Shown: positions 36,733 to 49,100 of the stretch, in pieces
Layout of the letters: each line of letters starts with the position of its first letter
How positions within the stretch are numbered: position 1 is the stretch's first letter
NCBI RefSeq assembly: GCF_032854445.1
Contig: NC_088295.1
Location: forward strand, 88,830,644-88,894,643
DNA from: Liolophura sinensis
Lineage: Eukaryota > Mollusca > Polyplacophora > Chitonida > Chitonidae
Reading direction: 5' to 3'
Length of the DNA stretch: 64,000 bases
Notes under the pieces: model-generated
What the model saw: the letters and a program-made list of their open reading frames with translations, nothing else
Told to the model about the DNA's origin: nothing
Databases searched by the model: none
Translations under genes and position numbers: made by a program

Positions 36733-39700
36733 GTAAGGGGTACAGCATCCCCCTCACACTCTCTATTCCCCTCCACTTATGGCCAGGATAGCCAGCTAAA
36801 CTTTGATGTCCTGAGGGACAGTAAGCTTGTCACTGTTACATTGTAACGTCCCACTTGTGAGCAAACATAGTACATGTTAAAGTTTTTCTGTTGGTGGATT
36901 GACACTGTACATTTGGATCTACTATGTAAAAATATCAATAAAATTGAGGGTCAGAGTACAACAAATTCTGAAACCTGATGTGCTATGGTTACTTTATGTA
37001 CTGCCAGCAAAGTAGGCTTACTGGTTCAAATTTGAACGTTTCAGATACATGCAACCCATTTATCTTCTTCAGTCGTGATTCACAGTGATCTACCATATTA
37101 TATTTGTTCTGTTCATTATAAAATATATGTTAATAAATATACATTTACATTTATTTATTTATTTAATATTTTATTTAAATTGTGTACACAGGCATTTTGT
37201 GTGTCAAAAAGACATAAATTTATCACAAACAATAAAAACAAAGAAAAGGTGAAGTATACATTTAGAAATAAATAATACATGCAGTAAATTTCATGTGATT
37301 ATACATGTACGTTCATTCTTTCTGAAATATTTACATCTGGCAATGAGTTTGGAGTTGCATTTACCAATTTTTAAGATGGGCATTTGTGCTTAAATGGGGC
37401 AATTCTGTTATGCATATTGCAATGACGTGGATAGGGCCATAGTGTCCATTCATTCAGGTATGTCATGCATTTTTGTTTGTTCTCGTCGTAATAGTGTGTA
37501 CTCCTGAATGACTATCTGTATTGTTAAAGTTCTCAAGGTGAGAAAACACCCAGTTATAGGGCATATCCATGATCTACGTGGACATTCGAACTGTATTTGA
37601 GTATTTAAGGAATTACATGTAAGGAGTTTGTGATAACAGGTGTATGCATACACATGATAGTTCTGGTCAGCATGACATATACATGTAGTAGCTGCATTTT
37701 GTTTATTGCAGATTCATTCATAAATGTTCTCACCTGATTTGTCTCTTACTTTATAATAGAGTATGTTGGGAGTGCATACCTTCCCAGAGAGATGTATTTG
37801 TAGTCCATATACATGTACTTGGTAAGGAAAGTGATCATGATTGAGAATGTTAACTTTGTTCTTGTCAGAGCTTGATTGAGAGTGAATAAAATTAAACACA
37901 TCATTTGTACAACACAATGGTACGGGTGTACAGGGAGTTTGAGCATAGTGATGGAAGAGAAAGTGTCTGCACTGTCTGTGCCAGAGTGTAATGATAGAGA
38001 GTCAGATGTCAGAACACTGATTAGGAGTGTATTGTTTGTTTATTTCAGTGGGATACTGAACAATATCTCGCCAAAAAAAGTGACTTTCATGTTGTAAGAA
38101 TTTAAGGGAGTGGCCAGAGCAACCACCTCCATAATATGTCTCAGTGGAAAAAAAGTGCAAAGGAGCTTAATGTAAGACTAACAGTGGAGTCATTATGGAG
38201 AAACATAATGATGTACATAATAAGTTAAGTTTTATCATAGTTGGAAATGTTAGGGGAAGAGCATTATGATTTTAATAATTAGGACAATCAGCTTTTGTGG
38301 GAAAATACTATAATATCATGATGGCAGTAAGAAACAATCAAATAAATATAATATCATGAAAATTGTATGTTTGACTCGTCAAATGTTGTAAAGATGAAAT
38401 ATGATAAACACTTCAAAAGCTTATCTTTCTTCTATTCACTGACATCATTCACATTGTTGTTTAGAGTTCAAGTATTTTTGGAGTGCAAAACTGTTATCTG
38501 TTGCCACTTTTGTGTCCCCTTCCTCTGTGCCTGAAGTATGAAGTGTGTAAGTCTGATGGAGGTGCCCGTTGTCGACTTCTCAGTGATACTGGCCGGCTTA
38601 CGCTGTATGATGTGATGGCAAGGGTCTTAGCTGTGCAGTTTCTGGTCTCCTGTTTACATTGTGCTCCTGTTGAAGAGTTGCCAATACCTATAGATAATAT
38701 TGACTCTCCCAAACACCAGCTAATATGTCTCAGGTGTTAAACTGACATTTCTTATCAATCTGTTTGGAGACTCCTTATTTTATTATTGCTGAGATTTACT
38801 GCAGTTGTTGCAGTCAGCAGGTGTCCTTGACAGAGGTTCCATGTATAGCCTCATTAACTCTCCCGTCACCCTCCGCATCACTGCCTTTGATAAAAACTAC
38901 ACAGTGACTGGGAAAGGAAAAGACATGCTTTTTCGTAATGCCTGGTTGAATATTTAATATAGCTTCTGAATTGTTAATTTTTCAATATTTTGTTCTTGAA
39001 TGAAAACAAATTTTCTTTTTATAGCTCCCTCAAATGTGTTGTTAGGAGGACAGGGATGTTGAATGTATGTTTTCACATGATAGTCTGTGTTGTAATTGTA
39101 TAACACCACAAACTCTCCAATGGTTGGATGTGAAGATTTCTGGAAGAGGTGTTATTTTTTTCTCCTGAGAGACTTATTTATGTAAGATGAGAGGAGATTA
39201 GATCGTCCAATGATAGCTGCTCTTCATGCCCAGCCAGCTATCCAGGATGTAATAAATGTAGGTTATGTGGGAATATCTACTATTGGCAGATATATTGATC
39301 ATCATATGGTTATTTGTTTTAAAAAGTCATGCTATATCAAGTGTTTCCATTCAGCAGGACTGGTGGAAAGGAAATGGCCGCATGGGACTTGAAAAAAAGC
39401 ATGAGATGCTAAATCTGATTGCTGCATCTAATGAGATGCACTTCTAATTGACTCGATAGAGAAAAAAATCTTTAAAAAAATAGCAAACAATTAAGTTGGC
39501 GTTTAGTTAGAAACTTATACACATTGTCAGTGGAAACAAGCTTTCCGTGTACTGTGTGATATGATTTCCTGGATGTTTTTTAATAATGCCTTGGAACAAG
39601 CGACACAATTTGTAGTCATATCTAATGCCTCAGCCAGACTGAGAGGATATATCTCATCAGTGTTTTGTGTAGTAACATGTATTGATGTCAGTATTGGGAG

Positions 39701-41922
39701 TAAGGAAGACCTATCTCTGACACATTACGCAATAGAATTTGGTGAAAATGGAATAACATACATTGCATTCTGTGCCAACTAGACCCCTGCCCTTCATGTG
39801 GACTTGAATATATGGAAAATTGTTGACGTTCTTAAAGATGAAATAGTTTTGGGTTCCACAGGTAAAGTTGTCGGCCCATCTTTATACCAGAGCACATAAC
39901 CTGTGTACACACAGACATTTTTGTCATTGTTGTAAAGTGCAGTCTGTTGGGTCAGGTAGTAGAGCTGGGCGAGGGTTTGCCCATCTCTGGATTATCATGA
40001 TGCCAGTCGCCCGTTCTCTCTCTGCCACAATCAGCCTTGTTTTATTTTTCTTTTCGATATTCTCTGTTTGTACTGTTGCTCATTTCTTTTCGAAGCCTCC
40101 AATAGGTGCATGCCATGTCTCCTGTGGCACTTTTCTTGCGCCTCCATCTTTTCTGACTGTGACATCATCATGACATTACATAGGCCTATGCTCATATAAA
40201 GCTCATCTTTGTCACCAAGTTCTTATTCCTCCTTTTTTGGGAATATCCTATCACTGATATGCATGGTAACATTTTTAATTCTATGAAACTCTACCAGCCA
40301 CCAGAGGGCATATCTGAACTGTAATTTTGAGTTCGCCAGTGAGCAAGATGATGAAAAAGAACGCTAGGTTTTTGCAGGGAATAGAACGTTTGTATCAGTT
40401 GTTTTTGATATTCTCCAACAATAATCTATTGTTCTGTGTTGATGTTAGAATTAACATACTTTGCTAGTTTTTTTTTTCCTTCTCCGAAAAACATGTTGGA
40501 CCCTAGATAACAAGCTCTTTATTATTTGTGCTAACACCGAGTGATGTTCATTTTTTTTTTCTTTCTGGTTTAATTTAGTTGTCGTGACAACAAATAGATG
40601 CACCCAATGATCTGAGGGTTAGAGGTGTACTACAGGGCAGGAATATATTTTCTTCAGGCATTGTAAGACCAGGCCCCATCCAGCTGGCCTGGCCAAGGCT
40701 TAGTCCCCTTATAATCCCCCCAAAATGTCTAAATCTAAATCAAATGTCAGCCTCTCAGTTTTTGCCATGTGTCACATTAGAGCAGGATGTATGTGGTGTT
40801 TTTTTCAGAGAACTCTTTTTGACCAAGTTTAAAATTTGCTTGAAGTTTTTACATGTTATGAACTAGAAAGGCAGTGGGAAAATTTTTCATTTAAGATCAT
40901 CTTGCTTTTTTAAATTACATGTGTGATTCATGTTAAGTTTGTGTTGTGTTAACTGTAAAACTTGATACATACTTCATTGTTTCCATATTGTATTCGTTGA
41001 AATACAAATATGTAGCTGATCCAGATGTTTCCTTGTATGAAAGAAACACACTCTATAGATGCTTGCTTGTCAGACGGTTTTGTAGGGACACCAAATATCT
41101 GTAGGTGAGAAGAAATTAAAACATATCATCACTATATTATGTATGTCTGTCTTTCAAGCAAATCAGATACTTATCTGTCAGCACAGACATAATTGTCTGA
41201 CATTCTTTTATGTTGATGGTTCATATAATTACATACGCATTATATAAGCCTTGCTGTTTAAAGAAAGATTTATTAAAATGAAAAATCAAAAGATTGAAAG
41301 TTGATTACAGGCTTGCAGTCTTTCACAATCGCAAAATGTTGCATCATGCCCAGCAGTTTTCAGAAAAATTTGGGTCACAATCTCTGGACCTGTGCTTTGA
41401 GACAGTTTATACCTACATGTAGGAGAGGAAAGGCGTGAGCCTTTGATTGACTTATATCCTAGGTATTGCATCTGTACCGAACATCAGAATGGTTTTTTGA
41501 AAAAAATTTTCAAGATCTTCAAAATTTATGAAAATAACTATATAAACAGTAGTCTTCTGAGTACTTTTTTGTGTCAGTTTTGAGGACTTATGTTTTGGAT
41601 GTTTCATTGGTGGGGGCTAATAGTGTGGAACAGGGTCGTGACTGAGGGCTGAGTGAGTGAACTGTACAGCTGGGGAGGCAGGGAAACTGCATGTAGATTG
41701 TTGGCCTATAGCTGGTTGCTTGGTGGTGAGGGTTAGTGCCAGGCCTGTGGGGTAGGGACTGAGATCCAGTCACATTGTGTACTGTGTACCCAACATTCCT
41801 GGTTTGCCCCAGCCCTCACTGGGCTGTGTTTGTTAGGCTAGACTGCCCGGCACACTTGAGCCCTGTCTTTAGCCAGTGTAAAGACCGATCTGTGTCCCCA
41901 GTGTGAGTTTTCTCTTATTGGC
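36733..41922. other. nab intron sequence
   Basis: No further coding exon supported. It contains a CTCF-like CCACCAGAGGGCA at 40298-40310 and TTTATT repeats near 37145-37180. Open frames such as 38483-38740 lack splice signals or recognisable protein features. Confidence 0.45.
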
Positions 41923-42040
41923 ATGCCTTCATGGGAGGAACAAATTATTTGGCAGGTTTTCCATAGTCAGGATCCCCCAGCCACAGTCTGCTCAAACAAG
42001 CCCCAGCATGCCGACATGAAGCCTGGGGCCAGGGGGCAAG
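41923..42040 (+). CDS. second candidate alternative 5' exon of nab
   Basis: ATG at 41923 opens 39 codons plus one base to a possible donor (GCAAG followed by GTGAGG at 42041). Splicing over the short, pyrimidine-rich 136-bp gap to the acceptor at 42176 would again be in frame with Nab, adding 45 residues. The frame stays open upstream of this ATG for a while, so the 5' limit is unclear. Evidence is the donor and phase only. Confidence 0.25.
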
Positions 42041-42176
42041 GTGAGGCCTCCCTCCATCTACTCGTACAACTATCCTCCTCCTACTGCTTTACTCTATCCT
42101 CTAACTTTTTCTCTCATACCAGAAAAAGCCTAAATGAGAAAATATTGAAAGTCTTCTCTTCGTTTATGTTTTGTAG

Positions 42177-42293
42177 AATCGTCTCCAGTTACCATGACGA
42201 CCACCAACCCGTCAAACACATCAGAGTGGCAGCTATACCGAGTTCTCCAGAGGGCTAATTTGTTACAGTATTACGATGTCTTTATAGCACAAG
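42177..42293 (+). CDS. nab: nab exon with start codon, NCD1 part 1
   Basis: Acceptor TTTTGTAG ends at 42176. The ATG is at 42194-42196 and the donor GTATTA starts at 42294. It encodes residues 1-33 plus one base; [20 protein letters not shown] is the first helix pair of NCD1. The 17 bases before the ATG contain no stop, which is what allows the in-frame 5' extensions. Confidence 0.93.
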
Positions 42294-43148
42294 GTATTAC
42301 AACTTATTGTCTTGTATTTTTCATGTTCATGTAGTTACCTTAATAGAAGTTTCAGTCTGTTATGCTTTTACAACCAAGATATGCTGCAGAACTGCGTCTG
42401 TGTATTAAAGTTAAGAAGTTTCCACTTCCAGTTATTATCAGCAATCTGTAAATACCTGCAAGTATTTGTGATATCAACTATGAAGGAGAAGTGCTTCCTT
42501 ATTGAGTCCCTCTACATCATATTATGAAGGGTAGTATACATGCATTTAGTCTTCTTATAGTTCTGATATAGTTAGTAACTTCATTTAGCTGTGACTACAT
42601 TTTTTCATGTGCTGATGAAAAAAGGAGTATTGTTCAGTTGATTCAGGGTTTATAACTACATGTTTGATGTACATGTATTTATGGCTAAGTTAATGAGGGT
42701 TAACTGGGGTCAGGCACTCAGAGCTCTGGCCTGACAGGGGTACCGAGCGGGATCCTGAGGATGGAACCCACATCCCTGTGTGACGGATTGACTCAGTAAC
42801 AAGGAAGTGTTACCTGGGAGAGGGGCGATCACAGGTAGAGCCACTCACCTGGCCATTGTCGTCAGCCTCCCACCTTTCAGGTGTCAGCCTTCAGACGCCT
42901 GAAATTCCCTGGACTAACCACTCTGCCACTCGGCTTGGCACAGCTTCCCTGATCCAGTCCCATAGGAGTGGTTACATAGAGGGATGGGCTTGACCTACTA
43001 AGTGTACAGCTTATTTCTGGTTGGGCAGCAGATACATCAATGACAAATGTGTAATGTTGCATGCCTCATATTGAACATCCATATGTAACGGGTACTGATA
43101 TATCTATACATACAGGTGTGGCATGAATACAAATCTTCAATGCCATTG

Positions 43149-43180
<32 letters not shown>

Positions 43181-46100
43181 ATGTATTCCTCATACTTGTG
43201 TATGTACTTGTAATGTGAACAGTGGCTAATGAGCAATTGTTGCCTGGGTAATTTATGTGAACAATTAGGCATAAGGCATTGTAATTGTGACAACAGCCTA
43301 CATGTATGTGTAATTTCTGATCCAATATATAAGTAATTATATATACTATGTACTGTGTAGTAAGTAAAAACGTGACTTCGGCTGAAGGAAAATCAAGCAT
43401 TTTTAATCTTGTTTGACTACATGTAATTGTACATGCAATGAAGAGATTTAGCAAAAAATGTCCAGATCACGATTACTGTAGAATGGGTGTACCCTAGTGT
43501 AATTGTGGTGGTATGTGTACTTAGTGGGTGGGGCAAAAGTTAGTGTTATTTAAGATAAAACACTGAACTACATGTAGTAATGTTATGGGTGGGTATTGTC
43601 ACTAGACACTAGATGTGTATTTAATGTGATTTGTGCCTAAATGTATAAAGTAGGTGTGTCAGAGTAGGCAGACAGGGTACCACAGATTTTGGTATATGTC
43701 TGTTACATCATGCAGATACATGTGACCTGGGTTGACAGGGATTAGGGTGACTCATGCCTTTAAATAGACTGACATCCATCATTGTGAGTCTAGCTAAGAG
43801 CTGTTATTCCCCTCTGACATATACCAACTGATAATCAATCATGAGTTAATCTGTAAGGACCAAGTAATTCAGCTTTTGTATGTGGGTACCAAGAATTGAG
43901 ATTTTGGGCAGTACAGATGAAAAACAATTTCTTCTCAATTTCATACAGCACTTCACTTTATTCTCTTATTTTAAGCTTTTAAGTTTTATAAGTTATAAGT
44001 GTATAAGTTTTTACAATTCAATCACAGCTGGTCTAAAAATGTTCCCAGGTGATGAATGTGTACATGTAACTGTGTATCATATGGTGTAGCATGTTAAGTG
44101 TGATTCAGATCCTACAAATGTGCTGGCACCCTTTGTATTTGGGAATTAAGTAGATGTGGTCTCCAGATAGATAAACCAGTTATAAAGTTTTATCCAATGC
44201 TGATGGTATAATATGAAATGGGTAATGTCTACCTGTACAGGTGGTGATGATGTGCAGCAGCTGTGTGAGGCGGGGGAAGAGGAGTTTCTGGAGATTATGG
44301 CACTGGTTGGGATGGCCAGTAAACCTTTACATGTCAGACGCCTACAGAAGAGTCTCCAGGAATGGGTGACAAATCCAGGTAAATCCTCTCATCAGGGAAA
44401 CAATCCCACCAACAACTAATTTTATTTTTCACCTGAAAATCTCCTGTTTTCTTTTATAGATGTAGTGTTTGAATTTCACTTAAAATGATGCCCTAAAGTT
44501 ATTTACACATACATAATACTGCTTTCATAATCGGTAGAACTGTAGAACCTCATTAGTGATACATCAAGGACTAATCTACCTTATTGCTTGTTTCAGCGGG
44601 GTTTCAGGGTCCTATGGTCCCCATGGGTGGATCCAGCAGCCCAGCCCCTGGAAGTATTAGTGCCACAGTTCGGGATCAAGCCTTAACTTACCCTGTACAT
44701 TCCTCATCCGTAGTCACCGCACCCACTTGGACCCCACAGATGCCCCCAGCTTCTGTCAGCCCAACCAACTCCAACGGCTCCTCTGGGGCCTCTCCAAAAT
44801 CAGATCTAAAAGACGTAAGAAACTGTTAGGTATTGTGCTTTTGAGATTGCTTTGAGTGAAAAATGTGTGTTTGTATTGTGTTACTTCAGTTTAGTGGGAT
44901 GAGACTAAAACTGCTGTTGTATATAATGGATCTGAGAGTACATTTTTCAAATATACATGTGTAAAGTTGCCTATGTCTTGTATACACTTATAGTGATGTT
45001 ATGAAGATACTAGTACATGGAACTTTTTTTATCAGTTTTAGTTTGTATATCTCCACTGCAAGTTCACAGTAACCTTTTGTTGGAAGAAGTCACAACTTTA
45101 TGCACTGAAATCAAAATCACATGTTCAGACAATTATTCAATTTTCATCAAATGTCTTGTTGAGGAATAATGTGTGATTGTAGTTTATGGTAATGTTTGAC
45201 TATTTGATATGTGCAGTGTTTTGAGTTGTGCTGTGTTTGTTTGATGTTGGTACAGCAGGCCATGTGAGCACACCCCTGTATAGCTGCGTGTAAATGTCTG
45301 GTGTTGCAGGACACGGCGATGATAGGAATGCTGTACCAGTCGGCCAGTCAGGATGGAATGCCCATCACCCCTAAACAGTCCACCTCGCCTGTTCCCACCC
45401 CTGTCTTAGTAGAGAGCCAGATACAGGCCATTGCCGATGCTGCAGAAAGACTTGCCAAAGACCTGCCATCATTTGAACCTAAAGGACTCAATCTTAAAAA
45501 ATCAATTAACAGGGAAATTCAGGTAAATTCAACTTAGGAGCTTCTCAGCAGCTTTTCATTTACAGGTACATTGAAAAATAGCTAAAAACATACATCTACA
45601 TGGATTTTATGTATTTGCGCTGTGAATGGCTTGTCAATAATGTTAACTTTGTGTCTTCATCTGTTCTCCAAATTAGACAGAAGTCCATGTAATTGAATAA
45701 AAATGGGTTTTTGTTTTGAATCATTGTGTTATTGATTTCTTAATATGGTAATTGTTAACTGCCCCAGAAGAAAGAATTGCAAATGCCATGATGTACAGAT
45801 ATAACATTTGTTTATACCAGAGACATTACTGTACCTGTTAACTGGATAAGCCAGCTGGGGTTTATGTGTGTATGAATCATGCCTTGTGTCTACAGTTTTC
45901 CCTTGGCTTAGTGTTAATTGTACTAGTGTTAGGGTAGGGATGAAAAAAAACTGGGTAGGATAGAGCAAGGCTATTTGGGTCATTGTTGTAGTCTGCCTGG
46001 GGCGGCGGAGTGCATTAAGGGACTGTGTGTGGAAGCTAAGGATAGGTCAGGGTGTGGGGATCTCAGGCACTGATGTATACAGTCTGAAGCTTGTCAGCTG

Positions 46101-49100
46101 ACAAGTCAGGTGTGACCAAACCCACTCCCACAGTTCCCAGGCACAAATATTTTTATTTGCATTGACCAATGTTATGTGTAGCTTGTCAGAATTAAGGTCA
46201 AATTTTTTTTGTAACTCACATCACATTTTTATGAAAAAAAAATTATAGTTTATTCGAACTGGAGGCATTTGTTTGTTAGAAGTAGGAATTTTGGGCAGCA
46301 GAAAAACTAGTCCGGATTCAAGCCTTGCAAAAAAGAAAAAATGGGATTGGCAGTGTTTTTATTTTTTAAATATTTTTTTACTTTTCTGCTCAAGTGAGTT
46401 AAGTAAATTTCTGTGGGAAAGCTATGACTCTACTGGGGCTCTGGTGTGTGTTGGTGATCTTCAAGATTTGTTATTTTTACATTTGTAATAAACTAGCATA
46501 GTTGCATAATGCTGGTTGTTATGATATGGAATGAAAAAATGAAATGAGCAGTTGAAAGATTTTCCTAAAAATATTGATTCCATTGGGAAAAAATGATTAA
46601 AGAGGTTGGATGACTAAATTACCCGTATTTCTTTTTATGTTGCCATGGCAACCAACAGGCAGTGGTGAACATGACTGAAGATGATCCGTGTAGAATGGAT
46701 GAACTAAGAAAATATGCTGCAATATACGGGCGCTTCGACTCCAAACGTAAAAACGACAAGCCAATGTCATTACATGAGGTGAGAGCTTTTTTACCCACTG
46801 TTGGCATTGCATGTTCGGAATAAACTGTTAAAAAACAAACCTCGGATTCAGCGCTAACTTTTTACCATTAATGATAAACAGTGTTTCTGCATGTTTTTCA
46901 GACTGCTATTTAGGTTTTAATGACAATAATTTCTGATGATTTCTACCAAGCCCAAGTAGATTTGTGCATTGTTGATGTATACAGCATTTTAGATGATGAG
47001 AGTTTTGCTGGCAGCTTTACTTTAAAGCAATTTCCTTTTCTGATTTTTCTCAGATTTCTGTCAATGAAGCCTCTGCTCAACTCTGCAAACATATTCCAGC
47101 TTTATTAACAAGAAGAGAAGATTTATTCCCCTTAGCTCGTCAAGTGGTCCGAGATAGTGGCTATCAGTATTCCAAGGGCCATTCGAGGTTAGTTTATATG
47201 TAAGTTGGTTTTCTACAACACTCATATAGTTAATGTTTAATGAAGTGTGTTAATCCATGAATTCAAAGATTAAAGATAACAAATTTAGAGATTTAGCGAT
47301 TATACAGTGTATTTCAAATGAGTGGAGTGGGACTTGCTGCCTTAGATTGTATAATGCACTGGCTCGCTGTGACAATCATGTCACATGTTTGAATCCAGCT
47401 CCTACTGTTTTGGCTCCTTCTTTAGGCCAAGAAGTTTGTTTAATATCTGGTAAAGGTTGGTCAGTTAATCATATGACTCTGGCCTCTCTTCTCTGGCCTT
47501 CTGATTTTTCAGAAGACATGTTTATTTTTTCTTTTAAGGTTCATTTGATTTCGTTTTGATGTCTAATGTTATTCAAAATATTAGGATAATTACTAATGTA
47601 CAATGTACATTGCATGGTTTGGTACACTTAAATTTGGTTGACATCGGAGAGATTAATATGGCGTGTTTGTGTTTATAAAGCCTGAAAGAACTTTCATGCA
47701 GGATTTTAACTGGACTACATGAATCATTAAGTAGCACCACGCATGTGAGACACTTGGCAAAAATCATAAGTGTATTCTCAATCTTAGGCTGTGGTTTTTC
47801 TCTCAAGTTGTCAGAATGGAAAATTAAGTTTTCTGAGGAGGAGGTTTTATTCAACAACATCTAATAGTGGAGTTTTTAAAAGGAAAGGCAATTTTGGCTA
47901 GAATATGGAATTCTGTTGTTTCTTTCTCTTCTCTTGTAATTTGAAATTCAGTTTTATGCAGAAAGCAGAAATATTGTTCTAAAAGAGTTTAAAGAAAAAA
48001 AATTGCATTCTTCGGAAATGATAGATTTGAATCATAGCTGTGGACTGAAAAAAGAGACAGTAAAAAACTAATTGAAAGGGAGTATTTTTCTATCTGTGAT
48101 ATCAGAGTGACATGAAATGCCAGTTTCTCCAAGCAGGAAGGAAAAGGACAAAAAAAGTATAGTAAATTTGTCAACGCAAGTAACTAGTGTGCGATTTTTT
48201 CCAGGGGGTCGAATGAGCCACCTTCTATCAAGAAGATGAAAATGGACCCAGTATTCCTGCGCTTATATGACAATAGCCAAAAAACTGTGAAAGCTGAACT
48301 GGACAAAATACACAGAGAGGTGAGCTGGCCAATCTAACTATCAAAATTTATCATTTTTTTTTGTATGGCAAAAATTTAATGAAAATGAGAATATCACATT
48401 TCATTTAACATTCAGCATTCAGATGGACCTACTTCCCTCTAGGCTAGGATTTGGAGCTGGAGTAGTCCAATCTCAAGTCTGGAGGGGGGATAAGTTGTTT
48501 TTACTAAGATTTCCAAGCCAGCCTCTCCCTCTTCTCAGCCTTCTCATTCATTGGCTATTGTTGTTATGCATACACATAAAAACACTGAAAATTATTCCTT
48601 GTCACTCTGATTTGAAGTACCTCATAGTTTGTTGATTTCTACTTCACAGCTATTAAATTCACATCATGCCAAAAACGTGATTATCTCAAAATCACCATTA
48701 AGGGTATATGTTAGCAAGGTGTAATTATTCAGAGAAAAAACTTTATTCCCCCCTTTGTATTTTCTAAATTTCTTAAGGCATCAAGCATCATAATAGTGTC
48801 CAGGATAAGAGAAGTACCTTTGCTCCATTTTACAACTCATGGACAGTTTGATGATGACTTGATGTCATAGATTGTGAACTGATAGCTGTTTTGTGTGTGC
48901 TTTCAGGAAAGAATGACTGTGATACACTCGGAATTGGCCCAGATTAGCACAGCACAGGAAGATCTCAAGTCACGGATACAGTTAGCCAAAGATTCCCAGG
49001 ATTATACTTTAGTGCACAATGTACAGGCCCAGTTAGAAACTTTGATGTCTAGACAGGTTCAGTTGTTAAGTGAGCAGAATGATCTGGTGGTTAAACAGCA

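Noticed and set aside
38483-38740. 85-codon plus-strand frame inside nab intron
   Set aside because: No paired splice signals and no family resemblance; nab is complete without it.
43137-43454. 105-codon minus-strand frame with Tyr-Ile repeats
   Set aside because: Runs through a TA microsatellite in a nab intron.
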